Assembly: GCF_024055795.1 (NCBI RefSeq)
Contig: NZ_JAMXMY010000016.1
Coordinates: forward strand, 124,001 to 188,000
Direction of reading: 5' to 3'
Origin: Actinoallomurus purpureus
Lineage (GTDB): Bacteria; Actinomycetota; Actinomycetes; Streptosporangiales; Streptosporangiaceae
Length of the DNA stretch: 64,000 nucleotides
Part shown: piece by piece, positions 42,524 to 50,623 of the stretch
Layout: each line of letters opens with the position of its first letter
How positions within the stretch are numbered: position 1 is the first letter of the stretch
Program-made: the position numbers and the translations under genes
The notes under the pieces: model-generated
What the model was told of the DNA's origin: nothing
The model's database searches: none
Seen by the model: only the letters and a program-made list of their open reading frames with translations

Positions 42524-43453
42524 ATGACGATCGCTCCTGAGGGCCGGAAGTTGTTGCGTGTCGAGGCCAGGAACGCCGCGACACCGATCGAACGCAAACC
42601 GCCCTGGATCAAGACCCGGCTGTCGATGGGCCCCCAATACCGCGAACTGACCGACCTGGTCCGCGCCGAAGGCCTGCACACCGTCTGCCAAGAAGCCGGC
42701 TGCCCCAACATCTACGAATGCTGGGAAGACCGCGAAGCCACCTTCCTCATCGGCGGCGACCAATGCACCCGCCGCTGCGACTTCTGCCAGATCGACACCG
42801 GCAAACCCGCCGCCTACGACCCCGACGAACCCCGCCGCGTCGCCGACTCCGTCACGCGCATGGGCCTCAAATACGCCACCATCACCGGCGTCGCCCGCGA
42901 CGACCTACCCGACGGCGGCGCCTGGCTCTACGCCGAAACCGTCCGCCAGATCCACACCACCATCCCCGGCTGCGGCGTCGAACTCCTCATCCCCGACTTC
43001 AACGCCACCGCCCACCTCCTCGCCGAGGTCTTCTCCGCCCGCCCCGAAGTCCTGGCCCACAACCTCGAAACCGTCCCCCGCATCTTCAAACGCATCCGCC
43101 CCGGCTTCCGCTACGACCGCTCCCTGAACGTACTGACCGCCGCCCGCCAAGCAGGCCTGGTCACCAAGTCCAACCTCATCCTGGGCATGGGCGAAACCCG
43201 CCAAGAAATCACCGACGCGATGCGCGACCTCCACGAAGCCGGATGCGAACTCCTCACCATCACCCAGTACCTACGCCCCTCCCCCCGCCACCACCCCGTC
43301 GAACGCTGGGTCAAGCCTGAGGAGTTCGTCGAACTCAAGGACGAGGCCGAACAGATCGGCTTCTCCGGGACCATGTCCGGACCCCTGGTGCGCTCCAGCT
43401 ACCGCGCCGGACGCCTCTACCAGCAGGCCATCACCGCCCGCCAGGCGGACTAG
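42524..43453 (+). CDS. lipA: Lipoyl synthase
   Basis: 309-residue radical-SAM enzyme that inserts two sulfurs into octanoyl groups, here probably to arm GcvH. Auxiliary cluster [12 protein letters not shown]; radical [12 protein letters not shown]-terminal R-S-S-Y motif. Within about 42586-43310 codon choice differs sharply from both neighbours (many GAA, AAA and CAA, very C-rich third positions), then returns to the local GAG style at both ends, suggesting a recombined tract. Its ATG lies 11 bp after glyA, and sdaA follows 6 bp after it. Confidence 0.95.
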   Translation: MTIAPEGRKLLRVEARNAATPIERKPPWIKTRLSMGPQYRELTDLVRAEGLHTVCQEAGCPNIYECWEDREATFLIGGDQCTRRCDFCQIDTGKPAAYDPDEPRRVADSVTRMGLKYATITGVARDDLPDGGAWLYAETVRQIHTTIPGCGVELLIPDFNATAHLLAEVFSARPEVLAHNLETVPRIFKRIRPGFRYDRSLNVLTAARQAGLVTKSNLILGMGETRQEITDAMRDLHEAGCELLTITQYLRPSPRHHPVERWVKPEEFVELKDEAEQIGFSGTMSGPLVRSSYRAGRLYQQAITARQAD

Positions 43454-43459
43454 GACACC

Positions 43460-44833
43460 ATGGCGATCAGCGTCTTCGATCTTTTCAAGGTCGGCATCGG
43501 CCCGTCCAGCTCGCACACGGGCGGGCCGATGACGGCCGCCCACCGGTTCGCCCGTGGCCTCAGGCACGACGGTCTGCTGGAGAAGACCGCGTCCGTCCAC
43601 GTGATCCTGTACGGCTCGCTGGGACTCACCGGCAAGGGGCATGGCAGCGACAAGGCGGTCATCCTGGGGTTGGAGGGCGACAAACCGGAACTCGTCGACG
43701 TCGAGACGGCCGACGAGCGGGTCGCCAAGGTGCGGGAGCGCGGCGTCATCCGCCTGTTCGGCGAGCAGGAGGTGCCGTTCGTCGTGGGCGAGCACCTCGT
43801 CTTCGAACGCAAGGAGTCGCTACCGCACCACCCGAACGGCATGCGGTTCACCGCCCGCGACGCCGACGGGACCGAGCTGCGGGAGAAGGTCTACTACTCG
43901 GTCGGCGGCGGTTTCGTCGTCGACGAGGACGCCACCGGCGCCGACCGCATCAAGCCGGACGACACCGTCGTGCGTCACCCCTTCGCGACCGGTACCGAGC
44001 TCCTCGCCCACACGCGGGAGACCGGCCTGTCGATCTCCGCGCTGATGCTGGAGAACGAACAGGCCTTCGGCCGCGACGCGCGGGAGATCCGCGAGCGCCT
44101 GCTCGAGCTGTGGCAGGTCATGCGGGAGAGCGTCACCCGCGGCTGCTCCCGCGAGGGCCTGCTGCCCGGCGGGCTGAAAGTACGCCGCCGCGCGCCCCAC
44201 CTGCACCGGAAGCTCGTCACGGAGCCCGCCACCGACCCGCTGCACGCGATGGACTGGGTCACGTTGTTCGCCCTCGCCGTGAACGAGGAGAACGCCGCGG
44301 GCGGCCGGATCGTCACGGCCCCGACCAACGGAGCCGCCGGCATCGTGCCCGCCGTCCTGCACTACTACGACCGGTTCGTGCCGGGCGCCTCCGACGACGG
44401 GATCGTACGGTTCCTGCTGACCGCGGGCGCGATAGGCGTGATCATCAAGGAGAACGCATCGATCTCCGGGGCGGAGGTCGGATGCCAGGGAGAGGTCGGC
44501 TCCGCCTGCGCGATGGCGGCGGCCGGCCTCACCGAGGTCCTCGGGGGCACGCCCGAGCAGGTGGAGAACGCCGCCGAGATCGGAATCGAGCACAACCTCG
44601 GCCTCACCTGCGACCCGGTCGGCGGCCTGGTACAGGTGCCCTGCATCGAGCGGAACGCCGTGGCCTCGATCAAGGCGATCAGCGCCGCCCGCATCGCGCT
44701 GCGCGGCGACGGCCGTCACTTCGTCCCCCTGGACCGGGCGATCAAGACGATGCGCGATACCGGCCGCGACATGCTCGACAAGTACAAGGAGACCTCGCGC
44801 GGCGGCCTCGCCGTCAACGTCATCGAGTGCTGA
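43460..44833 (+). CDS. sdaA: L-serine ammonia-lyase
   Basis: 457 residues, one-chain iron-sulfur serine dehydratase. It has [12 protein letters not shown] at the N-terminus, the T-G-K-G-H-G-S-D region, A-P-T-N-G-A-A-G, and Cys residues in [12 protein letters not shown] and L-T-C-D-P-V-G for the 4Fe-4S cluster. Converts serine to pyruvate and ammonia, completing a glycine-to-pyruvate route within one operon. Last gene; 6 bp after lipA. Confidence 0.96.
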   Translation: MAISVFDLFKVGIGPSSSHTGGPMTAAHRFARGLRHDGLLEKTASVHVILYGSLGLTGKGHGSDKAVILGLEGDKPELVDVETADERVAKVRERGVIRLFGEQEVPFVVGEHLVFERKESLPHHPNGMRFTARDADGTELREKVYYSVGGGFVVDEDATGADRIKPDDTVVRHPFATGTELLAHTRETGLSISALMLENEQAFGRDAREIRERLLELWQVMRESVTRGCSREGLLPGGLKVRRRAPHLHRKLVTEPATDPLHAMDWVTLFALAVNEENAAGGRIVTAPTNGAAGIVPAVLHYYDRFVPGASDDGIVRFLLTAGAIGVIIKENASISGAEVGCQGEVGSACAMAAAGLTEVLGGTPEQVENAAEIGIEHNLGLTCDPVGGLVQVPCIERNAVASIKAISAARIALRGDGRHFVPLDRAIKTMRDTGRDMLDKYKETSRGGLAVNVIEC

Positions 44834-44864
44834 TACCGATCCCCCGGCCTCTAAAGTCGGCGGG

Positions 44865-45665
44865 ATGAGCGCTCCTCCTCCCGACAGCGACGCCCGGACC
44901 ATCGCGCGCCGGGCGTCGTCCTTCGGCGGCCAGGCCGCCGCCTACGCCGCCGAGCGGCCCGGCTATCCCGACGCGGCGGTGCGCTGGGCCCTGCGACCCG
45001 TCGCCGCCCGCACGCCGCTGCGCGTGCTCGACCTGGCTGCCGGCACCGGGAAGCTCACCGAGGGGCTGCTGCGACACACCGCGGACGTCGTCGCGGTGGA
45101 ACCCGACTCCGGCATGCTCGCCGAGTTGCAGGCCCGGCTACCGGGCGTACCCGCCCTGACGGGCACCGCCGAGCGGATCCCCCTCACCGACGGCTCGGTC
45201 GACGCCGTCCTGGTCGGGCAGGCCATGCACTGGTTCGACCTGAGCCGGGCGCTGCCCGAGATGGCGCGGGTGCTCGCGCCCGGCGGCGTGCTTGCCGGTC
45301 TGTGGAACATCGACGACCACAGGATCCCCTGGGTCAGGCGGCTGAAGGAGGTCTCCCGGAACACGGTGTCCTTCAAGGACTGGAATGCCGAGTCGGCGTT
45401 CACTCCGACACCGGAGTTCCCGGCGATCGAGCAGGTGGAGTTCTCCCACGCCCAACGGCGGACCGCCGAGTCGATGGCCGCGACCATCGCCACCCACTCA
45501 CACGTGCTGATCCTGCCCGAGGCCGAGCGGACGGCCTTGATCACCCGGATCGTCGACTACCTGCGCGCGACGCCGGAGACGGCCTCCGGGGAGTTCGAGC
45601 TTCCCATCGTCACGGTGGCGATCCGCTCGCTCCTCGGCTCGCGTTCCGCGCCCGAGGACACGTGA
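44865..45665 (+). CDS. Class I SAM-dependent methyltransferase
   Basis: 266 residues. An N-terminal [12 protein letters not shown] segment common in UbiE-like Methyltransf_11 proteins precedes the SAM motif [12 protein letters not shown], then V-E-P-D-S-G-M-L, and G-Q-A-M-H-W-F-D where the acidic post-II position is. Substrate unknown; small-molecule methylation likely. It follows sdaA by 31 bp and could be read through from that operon, but has no functional link that I can see. Confidence 0.88.
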   Translation: MSAPPPDSDARTIARRASSFGGQAAAYAAERPGYPDAAVRWALRPVAARTPLRVLDLAAGTGKLTEGLLRHTADVVAVEPDSGMLAELQARLPGVPALTGTAERIPLTDGSVDAVLVGQAMHWFDLSRALPEMARVLAPGGVLAGLWNIDDHRIPWVRRLKEVSRNTVSFKDWNAESAFTPTPEFPAIEQVEFSHAQRRTAESMAATIATHSHVLILPEAERTALITRIVDYLRATPETASGEFELPIVTVAIRSLLGSRSAPEDT

Positions 45666-45677
45666 CCGGCGGGCCGC

Positions 45678-45710
45678 GCCGGGTGGTCCGGTGCGTCCAG
45701 ACCACCCGGC
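45678..45710. terminator. Bidirectional terminator hairpin
   Basis: Perfect 11-bp stem GCCGGGTGGTC (45678-45688 with 45700-45710), 11-nt loop, between the convergent methyltransferase and coiled-coil genes. Confidence 0.7.
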
Positions 45711-45752
45711 GGGGAATTCCGGCAGAGCCGCAAGGCCAAGGAGTACGAGCAG

Positions 45753-46094
45753 CTAACCCTTCTGCTTGAGCAGGGAGAGGATCTCGTCGACCGCGCCCCG
45801 GACACCTTCCATCTGGGTCTCCAGGCCCCCGACGCTCTTCTCCAACCCCCCGACGCTCTTCTCGAACCCCTCGAACCGGGTCTCAAGCCCCTCGAACCGG
45901 GTCTCAAACCCCTCGAACCGGGTCTCGAGGTTGTCCAGGCGGCGGGTGTTCTCCGCGACGCCGTGCTGCAGCTCGGACAGGACGCGCCCGTGCTGGTTCT
46001 GCCTGCGTTCGATCCGCGTGACGGCCTCGCGTGTCTCGAGGATCGTGTCGCCGAGAGCCAGGATGTCCTCCCGTGCTCGCTCGTCGACGGCCAT
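45753..46094 (-). CDS. Heptad-repeat coiled-coil protein
   Basis: 113 residues from an ATG with GGAG 6 nt upstream. Residues 56-97 are six successive 7-residue units (L/F-E-T-R-F-E-G, then F/L-E-K-S-V-G-G, then L-E-T-Q-M-E-G), a textbook coiled coil that likely oligomerises. Residues 1-55 are helical too. The DNA shows matching 21-bp repeats. No signal peptide or membrane helix. Function unknown; related short coiled-coil proteins of this kind are scattered through bacteria. Confidence 0.72.
   Translation of the reverse strand: MAVDERAREDILALGDTILETREAVTRIERRQNQHGRVLSELQHGVAENTRRLDNLETRFEGFETRFEGLETRFEGFEKSVGGLEKSVGGLETQMEGVRGAVDEILSLLKQKG
45810..45930. repeat. 21-bp tandem repeats in the coiled-coil gene
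   Basis: Units of CTCGAACCGGGTCTCAARCCC and a diverged CTCTTCTCSAACCCCCCGACG type repeat about six times. The period equals one protein heptad, so copy-number change would keep the frame and the coiled-coil register. Confidence 0.7.
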
Positions 46095-46216
46095 GCGTGC
46101 TCCTTTCGTCCCACTCCGGCGGAAGCGAGATGGTGGGTTGGCCGCCGTTACGGTGGGGGGGGTTACCGTTGGATGCTGGACTGTGCGGGGCGTAACGGAG
46201 ACTACACGTTCCGTGT

Positions 46217-46780
46217 TTATCTCGCACGCCACTCGGCGAGGTCTGCGGCGAAGCCGGCGTTGAGGGCGTAGTGCACGCTGACGACCTTGGCCTTCTTCGG
46301 CACGGCGAAAACGATGAACCCCGACCTGACCTGCCCCTGGCGGAGCTTCACGACCTTGGGAAAGCCGGGACCGGCGGTCACCGTCGCCACCGTCGGGTCG
46401 TACGTCCGCCCGGCATCGTCCATGACCTTCGCGCCGTAGGTGGGGCTGTCGTCGTACGCGGCGTCGCCGACGTTCTTCAGCACGAAGCGCGCGGCTACGA
46501 AGCGCTCGCCCTTCCGCGGCTGCTGGAAGGCGCCGTGGCCGGTCGCGGTGGAGACGATCTGCTTGACCTTGACGGTGAGCCGGAGCCGGCCGGCGCCGCC
46601 CGAGTCGTCGGCGCCGCTCAGTGTGACGGCCTGGCCGATCTTCACCCGTTGGATCCGCGTCGTCGCCGAGGGGGTCGGCGACTGGGAGTTCTTCGCGGTC
46701 TGCGCGGCGTTGCCGCACCCGGCGAGCAGTGCCGCCGTTCCGACGGCAAGGGCCAGCCTCCGCACCACGTCGCTCCCCAT
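46217..46780 (-). CDS. DUF4352-like lipoprotein
   Basis: 187 residues. Signal peptide with lipobox L-L-A-G-C (Cys about 22). The mature part is beta-rich, with V-K-I-G-Q-A-V-T-L, F-V-A-A-R-F-V-L-K-N-V-G-D and G-F-I-V-F-A-V-P, matching the DUF4352/telomeric-repeat-binding-like immunoglobulin-type family of surface proteins. Role unknown; probably a surface lipoprotein. Monocistronic, with the M20 hydrolase gene end 116 bp away upstream. Confidence 0.8.
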   Translation of the reverse strand: MGSDVVRRLALAVGTAALLAGCGNAAQTAKNSQSPTPSATTRIQRVKIGQAVTLSGADDSGGAGRLRLTVKVKQIVSTATGHGAFQQPRKGERFVAARFVLKNVGDAAYDDSPTYGAKVMDDAGRTYDPTVATVTAGPGFPKVVKLRQGQVRSGFIVFAVPKKAKVVSVHYALNAGFAADLAEWRAR

Positions 46781-46896
46781 TGGACGGACTGTCAGCACCG
46801 CTGGCTCATGATAGGGGCCGGTGCGCGGCGATGGCGACCGAGCGGCGGGGCTCACCTCCGGAGCAAGGAACCCGGCGCACCGGCCGGGCACCGGGC

Positions 46897-48084
46897 TCAG
46901 GACCGCGCGAGTCTCCGGAGCGCGAGTTCGGCGAGCAACGCGGCCCCGTCCGCCAGCACGCCGTCGTCGAAGACCGCGTCCGGTGCGTGGTTGAACGGCG
47001 CGGTCGAGGGATCACGGTCGGGCGGACAGGCGCCGAGGAACACGAACGCCCCGGGCACCTGCTCCAGCACGTATGAGAAGTCCTCCGCCGCGGTGATGGG
47101 ATTGGGTCCCCACACGAACCGGTCGGGGCCGTACAGGTCGCCGATCGTGGCCTCGGCGAACTCCGCCTCGGCGGCGGCGTTGACGGTGACGGGATACCCC
47201 ATGTGGTGATGGACCTCGACGCCGAGGCGGTGCGCGGCCGCGATGCCGCGCAGAACCTCGTCGACGCCCTCGATGACCCTGGCGTGCGCCTCACGGGAGA
47301 AAGAGCGGATCGTCAGGTCGAACCGCGCCTCGGCCGGGATGATGTTGGCGGTGGTGCCGGCGTGGAAGCGGCCGACCGTGATCACCACCGGGTCGAAGGC
47401 GTCGAACGTCCGGGTGGTGAACGTCTGCAGCGCCGTCACCATCTCACAGGCCGCCGGGATCGGGTCCTTGGCGAGGTGCGGCTGGGAGCCGTGGCCGCCC
47501 GCGCCGCGCACGGTGACGTGAATCTCGTCCGCGGCGGCCATCAGCGGACCGCGCCGGGTCATGAACCAGCCACCCGGAAGGAGCGCTGAGGTGACGTGCA
47601 GGCCGTACGCCGCGACGGGCCGTGTTCCGGCCGCGTCGAGCACCCCTTCGGCGATCATGTGGAGCGCTCCGGCGAAGCCCTCCTCACCGGGTTGGAACAT
47701 GAAGATCACGCTGCCGGCGAAGTCCGCGTCCGCGAGGATCCGCGCCGCACCGACGAGCATGGCGGCGTGCAGGTCATGACCGCAGGCGTGCATCCGGTCC
47801 TCGATGCGGCTGGCGTAGTCGAGACCGGAGCGCTCGGTCAGGGGAAGCGCGTCCATGTCCGCGCGCAGGAGGACGGCGGGGCCGGGCGACGAGCCGCGGA
47901 GCACGGCGGTCACCGAGGACGACGACCGCCCGAGGCCGATCTCCAGTGGAAGCCCGTCCAGCGCGGCCAGCACCTTCTCCTGGGTGCGAGGCAGCTCCAG
48001 GCCCAGCTCGGGCTCCCGGTGCAGGTCTCGGCGGAGGCGTACGAGATCGTCTTGAAGGTCGCCGGTGGCGCGCGGGGAGGGCAT
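46897..48084 (-). CDS. M20 family metallo-amidohydrolase
   Basis: 395 residues. Zinc-ligand motifs: M-H-A-C-G-H-D-L-H, and Q-P-G-E-E with catalytic Glu, later G-A-G-G-H-G-S-Q-P-H and T-A-A-E-D-F-S-Y. This is the pattern of hippurate or N-acyl-amino-acid amidohydrolases of the IAA-amino-acid hydrolase subgroup (the Cys in M-H-A-C-G is a metal ligand there). Hydrolyses N-acyl amino acids; true substrate unknown. GAGGAG immediately precedes the ATG. Confidence 0.9.
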   Translation of the reverse strand: MPSPRATGDLQDDLVRLRRDLHREPELGLELPRTQEKVLAALDGLPLEIGLGRSSSSVTAVLRGSSPGPAVLLRADMDALPLTERSGLDYASRIEDRMHACGHDLHAAMLVGAARILADADFAGSVIFMFQPGEEGFAGALHMIAEGVLDAAGTRPVAAYGLHVTSALLPGGWFMTRRGPLMAAADEIHVTVRGAGGHGSQPHLAKDPIPAACEMVTALQTFTTRTFDAFDPVVITVGRFHAGTTANIIPAEARFDLTIRSFSREAHARVIEGVDEVLRGIAAAHRLGVEVHHHMGYPVTVNAAAEAEFAEATIGDLYGPDRFVWGPNPITAAEDFSYVLEQVPGAFVFLGACPPDRDPSTAPFNHAPDAVFDDGVLADGAALLAELALRRLARS

Positions 48085-48095
48085 GGCTCCTCAGG

Positions 48096-48653
48096 TTACG
48101 CCGCGCCGGCCTCTTGGCGGTCGCGCACGACCCGAAAGATCACGACGCCGGTGATGTCGTCGCGGGCGAGCGCCGCCCGCAGGCGGGTCAGCGCCTCGCC
48201 GCGGATCCGCCCCCCGAGTCCGGCGAGGTCCGCGTCGGCGGCACACGTGACGCGCAGCAGCACCCGAGGGCCGGTCGCCCGCCCGGTGAGCCGCGCCCGC
48301 ACGTCGCGTACGCCGTCGTACGCCGTGACGTCGGCGAGGACCGTGCGGACGGCGACGCGTGCGGCCATCCGTGTCGCGCCGGACCGCGTGTCACCGATCG
48401 CCAGCCTGCGGAGCCGCCGGCCCCGCCCCAGGGAGATGAGCCATCCGGCTCCCATGGCACCGACCGCACCGGCGGTCACGGCGACGACGGGCCAGAACCA
48501 GCCGTGCGCCGGCATCCAGCGCGACATCCCGGCGGTCCAGATCGGCCGGTGGGCGCATCGCCGCCCGAACGCCCCCCATCCGGCCGCCAGTGCCGAGCCG
48601 CCCACGCCCAGGAGCGCCAGGCCGGTCAGCGCGAGCCACACCCGGTTCGTCAC
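48096..48653 (-). CDS. AmaP-like alkaline-shock membrane anchor protein
   Basis: 185 residues from a GTG 2 bp after the DUF6286 gene. Two N-terminal transmembrane helices (W-L-A-L-T-G-L-A-L-L-G, then W-P-V-V-A-V-T-A-G-A-V-G) are followed by a soluble domain with R-V-L-L-R-V-T-C-A-A-D-A-D, as in actinobacterial AmaP proteins that tether Asp23 family proteins to the membrane. No Asp23/Gls24 gene is visible in the window, unlike the usual cluster. Confidence 0.78.
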   Translation of the reverse strand: MTNRVWLALTGLALLGVGGSALAAGWGAFGRRCAHRPIWTAGMSRWMPAHGWFWPVVAVTAGAVGAMGAGWLISLGRGRRLRRLAIGDTRSGATRMAARVAVRTVLADVTAYDGVRDVRARLTGRATGPRVLLRVTCAADADLAGLGGRIRGEALTRLRAALARDDITGVVIFRVVRDRQEAGAA

Positions 48654-48655
48654 GT

Positions 48656-49303
48656 CTAGTCCTCCCGCCACCTGAGGTGTACGACGACGCGCGGCGCCCG
48701 CACCAGGTCGGTGGCGTCGATCCGCGCCCGTACGGCGTCGGCCACCAGTTCCCGCAGCGTGCCCGGGTTCCGGTACCCGGTGGCCGCGTGAACGACGGCC
48801 CGACGCCGCAGCGGTCCGCGCAGCCGTACCCTCGCCTCGGTGATGCCGGGTACGCCCAGGGCGGCCGCCTCCAGCGCCGTGCACAGCCCCGCGCGCCCGA
48901 CTCCGAGGAGGCACCGGGGGTCGCTCGCCTCCATCGCGGCCACGCCTCCGTGTCCGGGCAGCAGGGCGACCAGCACGAGCAGTAGTCCGGCGAGCCCGGC
49001 GCCGCCCGCGATGGCGAGGACGGCCGGGTCGTTCCAGGCCATCGTCCGCAGCAGCCGCTCCGCGTGGGCGACGGCCCGGGTCCTCGGGAGGGGATGACCG
49101 AGCATGGTGGAGATCAGCCCGGCGGCCGTCCCCGCGCCCGTGACCGTCAGCAGCGCCGCCGTGACGACCGCGGCGGGCGTCCTCCGGGGCCGGAAGAACC
49201 GCACCGCCACCCGGCGGAGGTCGGACGGATCCATCGGCCGCGCATGGACGGTGTGCACGACCGTGTCCCCGGCACCGATCGCGTCATCGGTGGTCCCCTC
49301 CAC
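48656..49303 (-). CDS. DUF6286 membrane protein
   Basis: 215 residues from a GTG with GGGAG upstream. Two transmembrane helices (about 42-64 and 93-116) and a C-terminal soluble domain with V-R-L-R-G-P-L-R-R-R-A-V-V-H and A-P-R-V-V-V-H-L-R-W-R. DUF6286 proteins accompany Asp23/Gls24 and AmaP genes in actinomycetes, and here AmaP follows with a 2-bp gap. Envelope stress role is inferred. Confidence 0.75.
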   Translation of the reverse strand: MEGTTDDAIGAGDTVVHTVHARPMDPSDLRRVAVRFFRPRRTPAAVVTAALLTVTGAGTAAGLISTMLGHPLPRTRAVAHAERLLRTMAWNDPAVLAIAGGAGLAGLLLVLVALLPGHGGVAAMEASDPRCLLGVGRAGLCTALEAAALGVPGITEARVRLRGPLRRRAVVHAATGYRNPGTLRELVADAVRARIDATDLVRAPRVVVHLRWRED

Positions 49304-49451
49304 GGCGGTCTCCCGTCCGTCGCCCGTCGCACGGTGCCGTCACCGCGCGTCCTGCGGTCGGTTCGCCGGGGGTCGAATCGCTCACTCGAACAGTGAGACT
49401 AGAGAGCGGACGGTAATGATCGTTCCGCGACCGGCCCGCGGAACGGGAAAC

Positions 49452-50297
49452 TCAGCGGAACACCACGGTTCGCTCGGCGTTGAGAAGGATCCGGTGTTCG
49501 GCATGCCAGCGCACGGCGCGGGCCAGCGCGAGGCACTCCATGTCCCGCCCGACCGCCATCAGCTCCTCCGGCCCCTGGGTGTGCTCGACGCGCGCGACCT
49601 CCTGCTCGATGATCGGCCCCTCGTCGAGCCGCGGTGTCACGTAGTGCGCGGTCGCGCCGATGAGCTTCACACCGCGCTGGTGCGCCTGGTGGTACGGACG
49701 GGCGCCCTTGAAGCTGGGCAGGAACGAATGGTGGATGTTGATGACGCGGCCCGGCAGCTTCGCGCAGAAGTCGTCGGACAGCACCTGCATGTACCGGGCG
49801 AGCACGACGAGGTCCGCCTGGTAGTGCTCGACCAGCGCGAGGAGCTCGGCCTCCTGCGCGGCGCGGGTCTCGGACGTGACGGGCAGGTGGTGGTAGTCGA
49901 TGCCGTACGACTGGGTCAGCGGCCGCATGTCGGGGTGGTTCGACGCGACCGCGACGATGTCGACGTCGAGCAGGCCGGAGCGCTGACGGTAGAGCAGGTC
50001 GTTGAGGCAGTGTCCGTACTTGGACACGAGGATGAGAACCCGGGACCGGACGGCCAGGTCATTCAGGTGCCAGTCCAGCGCGAACTCCCCGGCCAGGGTG
50101 CCGAACGCCTCGTGGAGCGCGTCCTGCAGCCCCTCCGGCGCCTCGAACTGGATGCGCAGGAAGAAGCGCCCGGTGCTCCGGTCGCCGAACTGCTGGCTCT
50201 CCAGGATGTTGCAGTCGCGCTCGGCGAGCGCCCCTGACACGGCGGCCACGATGCCCGGCCGGTCGGGGCAGGACAGCGTGAGCACGTATTCGGACAT
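49452..50297 (-). CDS. purU: Formyltetrahydrofolate deformylase
   Basis: 281 residues. An N-terminal ACT domain (L-S-C-P-D-R-P-G-I-V-A) precedes the formyltransferase-like catalytic domain, with A-R-Y-M-Q-V-L-S, N-I-H-H-S-F-L-P-S-F-K-G-A and H-Y-V-T-P-R-L-D-E-G-P-I-I. Hydrolyses 10-formyl-THF to formate and THF, balancing one-carbon units from the gcv/glyA route. Start at M-S-E-Y-V (AAGG upstream); an earlier in-frame ATG at 50336 lies in the leader. Confidence 0.94.
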   Translation of the reverse strand: MSEYVLTLSCPDRPGIVAAVSGALAERDCNILESQQFGDRSTGRFFLRIQFEAPEGLQDALHEAFGTLAGEFALDWHLNDLAVRSRVLILVSKYGHCLNDLLYRQRSGLLDVDIVAVASNHPDMRPLTQSYGIDYHHLPVTSETRAAQEAELLALVEHYQADLVVLARYMQVLSDDFCAKLPGRVINIHHSFLPSFKGARPYHQAHQRGVKLIGATAHYVTPRLDEGPIIEQEVARVEHTQGPEELMAVGRDMECLALARAVRWHAEHRILLNAERTVVFR

Positions 50298-50623
50298 GGC
50301 CTTACCTTCGAGATGTCGTGGATCATGCGGCCACACGGCCCGGTCGCTCAGGTCACGGGCCGGCCCGCGGTGTCCCTACGAGGGTAACGGGGCGGCCCGA
50401 CCATCATCGGTGGTCAGGCCGGTGACGGCGCCAGGGCACCCCTTCCACCCTCAGAGATGGGCAAAACCTGCGGCGGCATGAGCGTACCGGCCGTGCGCCA
50501 TGTTCGGAGCGGCCATACTTCACCCTGCCGACCAGGAAATTTAACGCGCGTGGCGGGTCGCACTCCGACCGACGGCCGTATTCTCCGCACCGGGTTTCCG
50601 GACCACTCGAGGGAGATGATCAG

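Noticed and set aside
45711-45762. Coding-like tail R-Q-S-R-K-A-K-E-Y-E-Q-L on the plus strand before the coiled-coil gene
   Set aside because: Only about 12 codons with no start or recognisable family; could be a remnant but cannot be supported.
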